Made by a program: the position numbers and the translations under genes. A stretch of 64,000 nucleotides of DNA, taken from Streptomyces klenkii. Its GTDB lineage: Bacteria; Actinomycetota; Actinomycetes; Streptomycetales; Streptomycetaceae. Position 1 is the stretch's first letter; each line of letters starts with the position of its first letter. The stretch lies in assembly GCF_003626645.1 (NCBI RefSeq), contig NZ_RBAM01000002.1, positions 248,001 to 312,000 on the forward strand. The letters are read 5' to 3'. Positions 32,162 to 40,295 of the stretch are shown here, one piece after another. The notes beneath the pieces are model-generated. The model was not told where the DNA came from. It made no database searches and worked only from the letters and a program-made list of their open reading frames with translations.

Positions 32162-33370
32162 GTGCACCGGGCGTATAAATTCCTCCTCCGCCCTACCGTC
32201 CGCCAGGCCGCCGCGCTCGGCGAGATGCTGCGGGATCACTGCTCCCTCTACAACGGCGCCTTGCAGGAACGCCGCGACGCCTACCGGCACCCGTCGAAGA
32301 CGACGGTTCGGTACGGGCAGCAGTCCGCGCAGCTCAAGGAGATACGGGCATTCGCCCCCGAGCGGCAAGGCCGCTGGTCCTTCTCGTCCCAGCAGGCCAC
32401 CTTGCGCCGCCTGGACAAGGCTTTCCAAGCCTTCTTCCGGCGCGTGAAAGCAGGGGAGAAGCCCGGATACCCCAGGTTCCGGGGTGCGATGTGGTTCGAC
32501 ACCGTGGACTTCCCCAAGGACGGGGACGGCTGCCGGTGGGACTCGACCCCGCACGACCCCGTCACCCGCGTCCGTCTGCAAGGTGTCGGGCATGTCCGCG
32601 TGCACCAGCACCGGCCTGTAAAAGGCCGGGTCAAGACCGTCAGCATCAAGCGCGAGGGGTGGCAGTGGTACGTCATCCTCGCCTGTGACGAGGTTCCGGC
32701 CGAACCGCTTCCCACCGCAGGCGCGGTGACCGGCATCGATATGGGCGTCACCCACTTCCTCACCACCTCCGAAGGCACCCACGTCGGAAACCCCCGGCAC
32801 GGCAAACGCAACGCCGATGCCCTCGCCGACGCTCAGCGGGTCCTCAAGGCGTTCGGTCGCCGCAAGCGGGAGAATCGCACCGCGAAGCACCGCCAGGCGG
32901 TGGAGAAGGTGGCCAAGCTGCACCGCAAGGTGCGCCGTCAGCGCCTTGACCACGCGCACAAAGCCGCGCTCGCACTGGTCCGTGACTACGATCAGATCGG
33001 TCACGAGCGGCTGAACATCGCGAACATGGTTCGTACCCCCAAGCCGAAGCCCGACCCCGCCGCCCCCGGCGCCTTCCTCCCGAACGGCGCCGCATTGAAG
33101 GCCGGGCTCAACCGAAGCATTCTTGACGCGGGTTGGGGGGTGTTCCTGGGCATCCTCGCGCAGAAGGCTGAAAGCGCCGCTCGTGTACTGATCCCGGTGG
33201 ACCCCCGCAACACCTCGCGCACCTGCCCTAAATGTGGGCACGTTGACAGCGAGAACCGCCACGGCGAAAAGTTCCAGTGCACCTCATGCCAGCACATCGA
33301 CCACGCCGACCGCGTGGGAGCCTGGAACGTTGCGCTCAGGGCCGGGCTGGTCCTTCCTGACGTGGCATAG
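32162..33370 (+). CDS. tnpB: RNA-guided endonuclease TnpB
   Basis: A 402-residue TnpB, the transposon-encoded ancestor of Cas12. The RuvC catalytic residues are present: Asp193 in G-I-D-M-G-V, Glu282 in G-H-E-R-L-N, Asp383 in H-A-D-R-V-G-A-W-N. The zinc ribbon C-P-K-C (355-358) and C-T-S-C (373-376) lies between the second and third residues. Length and order fit a functional nuclease. GTG 32162 with GAGGAGG upstream is chosen. TnpB cuts the empty donor site using a right-end-derived guide RNA and so keeps the element in place. Codon use is a little lower in G/C than the neighbours, consistent with recent arrival. Confidence 0.9.
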   Translation: MHRAYKFLLRPTVRQAAALGEMLRDHCSLYNGALQERRDAYRHPSKTTVRYGQQSAQLKEIRAFAPERQGRWSFSSQQATLRRLDKAFQAFFRRVKAGEKPGYPRFRGAMWFDTVDFPKDGDGCRWDSTPHDPVTRVRLQGVGHVRVHQHRPVKGRVKTVSIKREGWQWYVILACDEVPAEPLPTAGAVTGIDMGVTHFLTTSEGTHVGNPRHGKRNADALADAQRVLKAFGRRKRENRTAKHRQAVEKVAKLHRKVRRQRLDHAHKAALALVRDYDQIGHERLNIANMVRTPKPKPDPAAPGAFLPNGAALKAGLNRSILDAGWGVFLGILAQKAESAARVLIPVDPRNTSRTCPKCGHVDSENRHGEKFQCTSCQHIDHADRVGAWNVALRAGLVLPDVA

Positions 33371-33417
33371 CCGCCAACAGGAGAAGCCCCCTGGATTCAT
33401 CCGGGGGGAGGAGTCAC
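33371..33417 (+). ncRNA. Predicted omega-RNA 3' scaffold at the element's right end
   Basis: A stem CCCCCTGGA (33387-33395) with TCCGGGGGG (33400-33408) around TTCA lies just after the tnpB stop. In IS200/IS605 elements, the omega-RNA comes from the 3' part of tnpB plus the right end, and the ~16-20 nt beyond the element become the guide. Here those bases, from about 33418, lie in the permease remnant. The RNA was not observed; this is family knowledge applied to position. Confidence 0.55.
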
Positions 33418-33541
33418 CGGCAAGAGCGACGTCAACTCCGTCGTCGCGGTGAACGTGTTCGCCGCCGTCATGGTGCTGCTCTCCGGCTTCCTGGCCGACG
33501 TCCTCCACGCCGCGCTCGACCCGCGCGTCCGCACCAGCTGA
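33418..33541 (+). pseudogene. C-terminal remnant of peptide ABC permease (DppB/OppB type)
   Basis: Only ~40 codons remain, from T-G-K-S-D-V-N-S to A-A-L-D-P-R-V-R-T-S and stop. The segment V-M-V-L-L-S-G-F-L-A-D-V-L and the D-P-R-V-R end are typical of the last helix and tail of DppB. The rest, about 270-300 residues, is missing and replaced by the TnpB element. Confidence 0.8.
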
Positions 33542-33556
33542 GCGAGGCACCCCGCC

Positions 33557-34537
33557 ATGACCACCACCGCCACCCAGCCCGCCCCGCCGCCCGCCGCCGG
33601 GCCGCCCGCGGCAGCCGCCGCGCCCGCCGCCCGCGGCCGGGGACGCGTCGCCCTGCGCCGCTTCGCCGCCGGCCGCAACGCCGTGACCAGCGCCGCCGTC
33701 CTCCTGCTGCTCTTCCTGCTCGCCTTCGTGGGCCCCTACTTCACCCACTGGAGCCACACCGACATCGACTACAGCGCCCTGCGCGAGGCCCCCTCCGCCG
33801 ACCACTGGTGGGGCACCAACCGCATCGGCCAGGACGTCTACGCCCAAGTCCTCCACGGCTTGCAGAAATCCCTGCTCATCGGGCTGCTCACCGCGCTGAC
33901 CGCCACCGTCCTAGCCTCCGTCGTCGGCGCCTGCGCGGGCTACTTCGGCGGCTGGACCGACCGGATCATGACCTTCTTCATCGACCTGCTCCTGGTCTTC
34001 CCCGCCTTCCTGATCATCGCCATCGTCTCGCCCCGGCTGCGCGACAGCGGCTGGATCGTCTTCGTCGCGCTCCTCGCCGTCTTCGGCTGGATGATCACCG
34101 CGCGGGTGGTGCGTTCCATGACCCGCTCCCTCCGGGAGCGCGAATTCGTGCGCGCCGCCCAGCTCATGGGCGTGCACCCGCTCCGCATCATCGTGCGCCA
34201 CATCCTCCCCAACGTCTCCTCCTTCCTCATCGTCGACGCCACCATCGCCGTCGGCGGCGCCGTCATGAGCGAGACCGGCCTGTCCTACTTCGGCTTCGGC
34301 GTGCAGCCCCCCGACGTCTCCCTCGGCACCCTCATCGCCGACGGCTCCGACGCCGCCCTCACCTACCCGTGGATGTTCTTCTTCGCCGCCGGGCTCCTCG
34401 TGGTCTTCGTCCTCGCCGTCAACTTCCTCGGCGACGGCCTGCGCGACGCCCTCGACCCCACCTCGGGCCACCCTCGCACCAGGCGCCGCCCGCGCCGGAA
34501 CGGACACCAGCCAGGACCGCGCCGCCCGCCGACGTGA
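33557..34537 (+). CDS. Peptide ABC transporter permease (DppC/OppC type)
   Basis: A 326-residue inner-membrane permease. An Ala/Pro-rich N-terminal tail (~1-35) precedes six transmembrane helices, with the cytoplasmic EAA loop E-F-V-R-A-A-Q-L-M-G-V-H-P-L-R-I-I-V-R-H-I-L-P-N (~197-220) that docks on the ATPase. An Arg-rich tail follows the last helix. It is the second of two permeases of a peptide transporter, but its partner is truncated just upstream, so the complex cannot form without a substitute. Its stop overlaps the next start (GTGA). Confidence 0.9.
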   Translation: MTTTATQPAPPPAAGPPAAAAAPAARGRGRVALRRFAAGRNAVTSAAVLLLLFLLAFVGPYFTHWSHTDIDYSALREAPSADHWWGTNRIGQDVYAQVLHGLQKSLLIGLLTALTATVLASVVGACAGYFGGWTDRIMTFFIDLLLVFPAFLIIAIVSPRLRDSGWIVFVALLAVFGWMITARVVRSMTRSLREREFVRAAQLMGVHPLRIIVRHILPNVSSFLIVDATIAVGGAVMSETGLSYFGFGVQPPDVSLGTLIADGSDAALTYPWMFFFAAGLLVVFVLAVNFLGDGLRDALDPTSGHPRTRRRPRRNGHQPGPRRPPT

Positions 34538-36567
34538 GCACCCCGGCACGTACGGACGCCGCCCTGGCCGTACGCGGTCTCCGCGTCGACTTCGACGGCC
34601 CCGCGGGCCCCGTGCCCGCCGTCCGCGGCGTCGACCTCACCCTGCGCCGCGGCGAAGTCCTCGGCCTCGTCGGCGAGTCCGGTTCCGGCAAGTCCACCGT
34701 CGCCCTCGCCGCCATGGGGCTGCTGCCGCGCACCGCCCGCGTCCGCGGCTCCGTCCTGGCCGGCGGCACCGAGATGCTCGGCGCGGGGGAGAAGGCGCTG
34801 TCCCGGCTGCGCGGGCGCCGCGTCGCGATGGTCTTCCAGGACCCGCTCTCCGCGCTCACCCCTGTCCACCGCGTCGGCGACCAGATCGCCGAGGCCGTCC
34901 GCGCCCACCAGGACGTGAGCCGCGACCACGCGCGGCGGCGCGCCGTCGAACTCCTCGACCTCGTCGGCATTCCCGACCCGGGCCGGCGCGCCCGCGCCTA
35001 CCCGCACGAGTTCTCCGGCGGCATGCGCCAGCGCGCGGTGATCGCCATGGCCGTCGCCAACGACCCCGACGTCATCCTCGCCGACGAGCCCACCACCGCC
35101 CTCGACGTCACTGTGCAGGCCCAGATCCTCGACGTCCTGCGCACCGCGCAGCGCGAGACCGGCGCCGCGCTGCTGCTCGTCAGCCACGACCTCGGCGTGA
35201 TCGCCGGGATGGCCGACCGGGTCGCCGTCATGTACGCGGGGCGCGTCGTGGAGAGCGCGCCCGCGCACGAGCTGTTCGCCGCGCCGCGCATGCCGTACAC
35301 CATCGGGCTGCTCGGCGCCGTGCCCCGCCCAGACACCGACGGGCGCCCCCTCACCCCCGTGCCCGGCTCGCCGCCCGACCTGCGGCTGCTGACCGGGGGA
35401 TGCCCGTTCGCGCCGCGCTGCCCGCTCGCGGACGAGGCCTGTGCGGCGGACGAGCCCGCGCTCGCGGGGCCCGGCGAGCACGTCACCGCGTGCGTGAAGA
35501 CCCCCGGGCCCGATCCGTACCCCGTGCCGGAGCCCGTGCCCCCGGCCCGTACGGGCGTGCCCCGCGAGGACCTGCCCTCCGTCCTGCGCGTCCAGGGGCT
35601 CGCCAAGACCTTCCCCGTCTTCAAGGGCGCCGCCTTCCGCCGCCGCGTCGGCAGCGTGTACGCCGTCGACGGCGTCGACCTGGACATCCGGCGCGGGGAG
35701 ACCCTGGGGCTCGTCGGCGAGTCCGGCTCCGGCAAGTCCACCGCCCTGATGGAGATCCTGCGGCTCGCCCGGCCCGAGGCGGGGGAGATCGAGCTCCTCG
35801 GCCGGCCCGTCGGCGGGCTCACCCAGCGCGAGGCGCACACCCTGCGGGGCTCCGTGCAGATCGTCTTCCAGGACCCCATGGCGAGCCTCGACCCCCGCAT
35901 GCCGGCCGGCGAGATCATCGCCGAACCGCTGCGGGCCCAGGGGCGCGGCCGGGCCGCCGTCGCCGGGCGCGTCCCGGAGCTCCTGGAGCTCGTCGGCCTG
36001 GAGGCCGGGCACGCGGACCGCTTCCCGCACGAGTTCTCCGGCGGGCAGCGGCAGCGGATCGGCATCGCGCGGGCGCTCGCCGTCGAGCCGGAACTGCTCG
36101 TCCTCGACGAGCCGGTGTCCGCGCTGGACGTGTCCGTCCAGGCCGGCGTGCTCAACCTGCTCCAGCGCCTCAAGCACGAACTGGGGCTCGCCTACCTGTT
36201 CGTGTCGCACGACCTGGCCGTCGTGCGGCACATCGCGGACCGGGTGAGCGTCATGTACCTCGGGCGCACCGTCGAATCCGGCCCCGTCGGGGAGGTGTTC
36301 GCCCGGCCCCGGCACCCGTACACGCAGGCGCTGCTGTCGGCCGTCCCGGTGCCGGATCCCTCGCGGGAGCGCGCCCGCGAACGGATCCTGCTGGCGGGCG
36401 ACCCGCCGAGCCCCGTCGTACGGGACGAGGGGTGCCGGTTCCGGGGGCGGTGTGCGGTGTACGCGGCGCTGGGGGAGGCGGACGGGTCACGGTGCGAGGG
36501 GGTGCGGCCGGCCGCACGGGAATTCGGCGAGGGGCATGTGGCTGCGTGCCACTTCGCGGAGGCGTAG
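34534..36567 (+). CDS. Fused double ATP-binding protein of a peptide ABC transporter (DppD-DppF fusion)
   Basis: A 677-residue protein with two complete ABC ATPase domains. Each has Walker A G-E-S-G-S-G-K-S-T, the signature (F-S-G-G-M-R-Q-R first, F-S-G-G-Q-R-Q-R second), and Walker B (V-I-L-A-D-E-P-T and L-L-V-L-D-E-P-V). Each half ends in an oligopeptide-type Cys-rich tail (C-P-F-A-P-R-C-P ... and C-R-F-R-G-R-C). Most organisms encode these halves separately. GTG 34534 overlaps the dppC stop. It is intact, but the loss of the receptor and first permease leaves it without a working complex in this locus. Confidence 0.92.
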   Translation: MSTPARTDAALAVRGLRVDFDGPAGPVPAVRGVDLTLRRGEVLGLVGESGSGKSTVALAAMGLLPRTARVRGSVLAGGTEMLGAGEKALSRLRGRRVAMVFQDPLSALTPVHRVGDQIAEAVRAHQDVSRDHARRRAVELLDLVGIPDPGRRARAYPHEFSGGMRQRAVIAMAVANDPDVILADEPTTALDVTVQAQILDVLRTAQRETGAALLLVSHDLGVIAGMADRVAVMYAGRVVESAPAHELFAAPRMPYTIGLLGAVPRPDTDGRPLTPVPGSPPDLRLLTGGCPFAPRCPLADEACAADEPALAGPGEHVTACVKTPGPDPYPVPEPVPPARTGVPREDLPSVLRVQGLAKTFPVFKGAAFRRRVGSVYAVDGVDLDIRRGETLGLVGESGSGKSTALMEILRLARPEAGEIELLGRPVGGLTQREAHTLRGSVQIVFQDPMASLDPRMPAGEIIAEPLRAQGRGRAAVAGRVPELLELVGLEAGHADRFPHEFSGGQRQRIGIARALAVEPELLVLDEPVSALDVSVQAGVLNLLQRLKHELGLAYLFVSHDLAVVRHIADRVSVMYLGRTVESGPVGEVFARPRHPYTQALLSAVPVPDPSRERARERILLAGDPPSPVVRDEGCRFRGRCAVYAALGEADGSRCEGVRPAAREFGEGHVAACHFAEA

Positions 36568-36589
36568 CGGGCCCCTCAGCCCTCGGCGA

Positions 36590-36913
36590 TCAGTGAGCGG
36601 AACCCGACAACTGCAAGCCCATCACTCCCAGGATCACCAGGCCGATCGACACCAGCTTCAGCGTCGACACCAGGTCGCCCAGGAACACCATGCCGTAGAT
36701 CGCCGTCCCGGCCGCGCCGATGCCCGTCCACACGGCGTAGGCCGGGCCCACGTCCAGCTTCTTCAGGGAGAGCGTCAGCAGGCCGAAGCTGCCGAGCGCG
36801 AAGCACGCGAACGCGATCGTCGGCCAGAGCCGGGTGAAACCGTGGGAGAGCTTGAGACAGACCGCGAAGCCGGTTTCCAGCAGTCCGGCGACCACGACCA
36901 GCAGCCACGCCAT
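36590..36913 (-). CDS. Small multidrug resistance (SMR/EmrE-QacE family) transporter
   Basis: A 107-residue protein with four transmembrane helices. The conserved Glu in helix 1 (A-G-L-L-E-T-G-F-A-V, Glu13 or so) that binds cations and protons is present, along with Y-A-V-W-T-G-I-G and G-M-V-F-L-G-D. SMR proteins work as dimers and export guanidinium or quaternary ammonium compounds; the W-T-G-I-G form is closer to SugE-type subfamilies. ATG 36913 has GGGAGG upstream; an extended form to 36991 is unlikely. Function within the subfamily is uncertain. Confidence 0.88.
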   Translation of the reverse strand: MAWLLVVVAGLLETGFAVCLKLSHGFTRLWPTIAFACFALGSFGLLTLSLKKLDVGPAYAVWTGIGAAGTAIYGMVFLGDLVSTLKLVSIGLVILGVMGLQLSGSAH

Positions 36914-37001
36914 CAGTTTGCCTCCCGCGTCTCGGTGACCGCCGTCCGTCCCGGTGTGCTTGATGCCCTTGCCACTGGCGGTCACTCGCAAACGTAGGCG
37001 A

Positions 37002-38009
37002 TCAATCGCCTTCGCGCCGCTCCCGCGTGGAAAGCAGCCGCCGCAGCGAGTACAGCCGCTGCGGATCGGCGTGGCCGTCGGCGACCCACGCGTCCAGCGC
37101 GCACTCCGGCTCGTCGTGGCTGCACGCGCGCGGGCAGCCCTCGGTGCCCGGCTCCAGGTCGGGGAAGGCGTGGATGACGCGCGAGGGATCGATGTGGTGC
37201 AGGCCGAAGGAGCGCACGCCCGGGGTGTCGATGACCCAGCCCGCGCCGGCCGGCAGCGGCAGGGCCAGCGCGGACGTGGTGGTGTGCCGGCCGCGGCCGG
37301 TCACGGCGTTGACGTGGCCGGTGGCCCGCTGCCGGTCCGGGACGAGGGCGTTGACCAGAGTGGTCTTGCCGACGCCGGAGTGGCCGACGAACGCGGTGAT
37401 CCGGTCCTCCAGCTCCTCGCGGACCCGGTCGGCGGCCCCGCCGTCCGCGAGCTCCTCGCGGCTGGTGACCACGTAGCGCACGCCGAGCGCGCCGTAGGAC
37501 TCCAGGAGCTTGTCCGGCGAGGCGAGGTCCGACTTCGTCAGGACGAGCAGCGGCTCCAGGCCCGCGTCGAAGGCCGCGACGAGGCAGCGGTCGATGAGCC
37601 GGGGCCGCGGCTCGGGGTCGGCGAGGGCGGTGACGATCGCGAGCTGGTCGGCGTTGGCGACCACCACGCGCTCGAACGGATCGTCGTCGTCGGCGGTGCG
37701 GCGCAGCACCGACGAGCGCTCCTCGACCCGCACGATGCGCGCGAGGGTGTCCTTGGCGCCGCTGAGATCCCCGACGACGGCGACCCGGTCACCGACCACG
37801 ACCCCCTTGCGGCCCAGCTCACGGGCCTTCATCGCCATCACGATCCGGTCCTCGACCAGGCAGGTCAGCCGGCCGCGGTCGACGGTCAGGACGAAGCCCT
37901 CGGCGGCGTCCTCGTGCTTGGGGCGGATGTTGGTGCGGGGGCGGTTGCCTTTGCGGTTGGGGCGGACGCGGATGTCGTCCTCGTCGGGGTTCTTGCCGTA
38001 GCGGCGCAT
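37002..38009 (-). CDS. rsgA: Ribosome small-subunit-dependent GTPase RsgA
   Basis: A 335-residue circularly permuted GTPase that checks late 30S assembly. An OB-fold region (~35-105) precedes the permuted motifs: G4 L-T-K-S-D (~157-161), G1 G-H-S-G-V-G-K-T (~205-212), G3 D-T-P-G (~255), and a C-terminal zinc-knuckle (C-P-R-A-C-S-H ... E-C-A). The N-terminal stretch is rich in Arg and Asp. ATG 38009 begins M-R-R-Y-G-K-N-P. It lies 20 bp downstream of aroA on the same strand and is likely co-transcribed. Confidence 0.92.
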   Translation of the reverse strand: MRRYGKNPDEDDIRVRPNRKGNRPRTNIRPKHEDAAEGFVLTVDRGRLTCLVEDRIVMAMKARELGRKGVVVGDRVAVVGDLSGAKDTLARIVRVEERSSVLRRTADDDDPFERVVVANADQLAIVTALADPEPRPRLIDRCLVAAFDAGLEPLLVLTKSDLASPDKLLESYGALGVRYVVTSREELADGGAADRVREELEDRITAFVGHSGVGKTTLVNALVPDRQRATGHVNAVTGRGRHTTTSALALPLPAGAGWVIDTPGVRSFGLHHIDPSRVIHAFPDLEPGTEGCPRACSHDEPECALDAWVADGHADPQRLYSLRRLLSTRERREGD

Positions 38010-38029
38010 TGCTGGCTTTCCTGGCTTTC

Positions 38030-39400
38030 TCAGACTCTCGGCGCCGTCGCCGCCCCCGCGACGGTGCCCAGCATCCCGGTCCACAGCTCCGGGAAGTCGG
38101 GCAGGGTCTTGGCGGTGGTCGCGACGTTCTCCACCTGGACGCCGTCGACGGCGAGGCCGATGACGGCGGCCGCGGTGGCGAGCCGGTGGTCCTCGTAGGT
38201 GTGGAAGACGCCGCCGTGCAGGGGACGCGGGCTGATGCGCAGCCCGTCTTCGGTCTCGGTGACGTCGCCGCCGAGCTCGTTGATCTCCTTGGCCAGGGCG
38301 GCCAGCCGGTCCGTCTCGTGCAGCCGCAGGTGGGCGATGCCGCGCAGGACGGACTCGGAGTCGGCGAGCGCCGCGACGGCGGCGATCACCGGGGTGAGCT
38401 CGCCGACCTCGTGCAGGTCGGCGTCGATGCCCGTGATGCGGCCGGTGCCGGTGAAGGTCAGGCCGGTCTCGGTCAGCTCGCAGGAGCCGCCCATGGCGGT
38501 GAAGATCTCCCGCAGGGCGTCGCCGGGCTGGGTGGTGCGCTCCGGCCAGTCGGGGATGGTGACCCGGCCGCCGGTGATCAGGGCCGCGGCCAGGAACGGC
38601 GCCGCGTTGGACAGGTCCGGCTCCACGACGACGTCGCGGCCCAGCAGGGCGCTGGGGGAGACCCGCCACACGTTCGGCTCGCCGCCGGACTCGGGGGTGT
38701 CCACCTGCGCGCCGGCCTGGCGCAGCATGTCGACGGTCATCCGGATGTGCGGCATCGACGGCAGGACGGAGCCGGTGTGCCGGACCTCGACGCCCTGGTT
38801 GAAGCGCGGCCCGGACAGCAGCAGCGCGCTGACGAACTGCGAGGAGGACGAGGCGTCGATCTCGACGGTGCCGCCCTCCAGGGCGCCCCCGCCGTGCACG
38901 GTCAGCGGCAGGGCCCCGCGCTCGTTGTCGTCTATGCGGGCGCCCAGGGCGCGCAGCGCGTCGATCACGCCGTGCAGGGGGCGCTCGTAGCTGCGCGGGT
39001 CGCCGTCGAAGCGGATCGGGCCGTCCGCGAGGCTCGCCACGGGCGGCAGGAAGCGCATCACCGTGCCGGCGTTGCCGACGTCGACGGTGGCGGGGCCGCG
39101 CAGCCGGGCCGGGATCACCCGCCACGCCTCGCCGGAGCCGGCCGTGCCTTCCGCGTCGGTGGAGCTGGAGGAGACCGTCTCCTCGATGCCGACGCCCATG
39201 GCGCGCAGCGCCTCGGCCATCAGCAGGGTGTCGCGGGACCGCAGCGGACGGCGCAGCCAGCCGGGCTCGGAGGCGAGCGCGGCCAGCACCAGGGCGCGGT
39301 TGGTGACCGACTTGGAACCGGGCACGGTCACGGTCGCGTCGACCGCCCCTGTGGCGAGGGGGGCGGGCCAGAGGTCGGAGTGCGCGGGGTTCTCGGTCAT
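38030..39400 (-). CDS. aroA: 3-phosphoshikimate 1-carboxyvinyltransferase (EPSP synthase)
   Basis: A 456-residue AroA joining shikimate-3-phosphate and PEP in aromatic amino-acid synthesis. Motifs: P-G-S-K-S-V-T-N-R (~26-34), G-N-A-G-T-V-M-R-F (~112-120), R-S-Y-E-R-P (~145), and E-D-H-R-L-A (~400). The N-A-G-T-x-M-R motif with the Gly following Asn is normal; I did not see changes of the kind tied to glyphosate tolerance but did not check thoroughly. It is upstream of rsgA. Confidence 0.94.
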   Translation of the reverse strand: MTENPAHSDLWPAPLATGAVDATVTVPGSKSVTNRALVLAALASEPGWLRRPLRSRDTLLMAEALRAMGVGIEETVSSSSTDAEGTAGSGEAWRVIPARLRGPATVDVGNAGTVMRFLPPVASLADGPIRFDGDPRSYERPLHGVIDALRALGARIDDNERGALPLTVHGGGALEGGTVEIDASSSSQFVSALLLSGPRFNQGVEVRHTGSVLPSMPHIRMTVDMLRQAGAQVDTPESGGEPNVWRVSPSALLGRDVVVEPDLSNAAPFLAAALITGGRVTIPDWPERTTQPGDALREIFTAMGGSCELTETGLTFTGTGRITGIDADLHEVGELTPVIAAVAALADSESVLRGIAHLRLHETDRLAALAKEINELGGDVTETEDGLRISPRPLHGGVFHTYEDHRLATAAAVIGLAVDGVQVENVATTAKTLPDFPELWTGMLGTVAGAATAPRV

Positions 39401-39540
39401 GCCTTTACCTTACTGACGTTCTCCCGGTGGTCCCGTCCCCGAAGTGCTCAGGCCTGAGGTCGCGCCTCGTGCCTCGTCAGGTCGGAGCCGGGCCGGAGTC
39501 AGGCCGGGCCTTCCCGCCCTGTGGGCCGGGGCCTCCCGTG

Positions 39541-40254
39541 TCACAGGCCGAGCAGCCAGCGCCCGCCGCCCGTCAGCGCGCACAGCGAGATCACATGGAA
39601 GAAAACCAGCCACACGACGGCCGGCAGGTTGGTGAGCCGGGCGAGCTGGTCCGCGTCCGAGTCGGGAGCGCCGCCGTAGCGCCGCTTGGCCTGGAGCTCG
39701 AACGCCGGCCGGACCCCGCCGAGCAGCAGGAACCACACCACCCCGTACGCGAACAGCGCCTGCACCGCCGGCCCCGCCAGCCAGGACACCAGCACGAACA
39801 GCGAGCCGGAGAGCACCACCGTCAGCACCCCGTAGGCGTTGCGGATCATCAGCAGCATCGCGGCCAGCAGCGCCGTCGCGAGCCACAGCAGCGCCGTGAT
39901 GTGACCGGCGGACAGCAGCCACGCGCCGCCGAGGCCCAGCAGCGACGCCGCGGGGTAGCCGGCGGCCGCGGTGAGGATCATGCCGATGCCCGTGGGCTTG
40001 CCGCGCGACACCGTCAGCCCGGAGGTGTCCGAGTGCAGCCGGATGCCCTCCAGCCGCCGCCCGGCCAGCAGGGCCACCAGCCCGTGGCCGCCCTCGTGGG
40101 CGATGGTGACGGCGTTGCGGGTCACCAGCCATATGCCGCGCGGGGCCACCGCCGCGAGCGCGACGAGCCCGGTGGCGGCCACGAGCCACACGGACGGTGC
40201 GGGCTGGGTCCCCACCACGCGGTCCCACAGGGCGGTGGCTTCGGTGCTGTCCAT
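39541..40254 (-). CDS. M50 family (site-2 protease-like) membrane metallopeptidase
   Basis: A 237-residue protein with about seven transmembrane helices. The zinc motif I-A-H-E-G-G-H-G (His53, Glu54, His57) lies at the start of helix 2, followed by V-S-R-G-K-P, and N-A-Y-G-V further on stands where the third ligand Asp region normally lies. M50 proteases cut membrane-bound regulators within the bilayer; the target is unknown. ATG 40254 is 41 bp from the divergent SRAP gene start. Confidence 0.85.
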   Translation of the reverse strand: MDSTEATALWDRVVGTQPAPSVWLVAATGLVALAAVAPRGIWLVTRNAVTIAHEGGHGLVALLAGRRLEGIRLHSDTSGLTVSRGKPTGIGMILTAAAGYPAASLLGLGGAWLLSAGHITALLWLATALLAAMLLMIRNAYGVLTVVLSGSLFVLVSWLAGPAVQALFAYGVVWFLLLGGVRPAFELQAKRRYGGAPDSDADQLARLTNLPAVVWLVFFHVISLCALTGGGRWLLGL

Positions 40255-40295
40255 TTGTGCGCGGCTCCTCGTGGGTCCGTGGCAGGGTGGCCAAT

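Larger units (their letters stand above)
31892..33417 (+). mobile_element. IS200/IS605-family TnpB-only element (IS1341-like), apparently a hybrid of two copies
   Basis: The element is bounded on the left by a break in the binding-protein gene and on the right by the tail of a permease gene. The left end has an imperfect hairpin ACCGT-CTGAA-ACGGT (31892-31906), with TTTAC directly at the junction. The right end has a 9-bp hairpin (33387-33408) followed by GGAGTCAC. No tnpA is present. Inside are a decayed tnpB start (32002-32157) and an intact tnpB (32162-33370). Exact ends are uncertain by ~10 bp. Confidence 0.75.

Noticed and set aside
40197..40295. N-terminal extension of the SRAP protein
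   Set aside because: The family requires Cys at position 2 after processing, so ATG 40296 (M-C-G-R) is the start.
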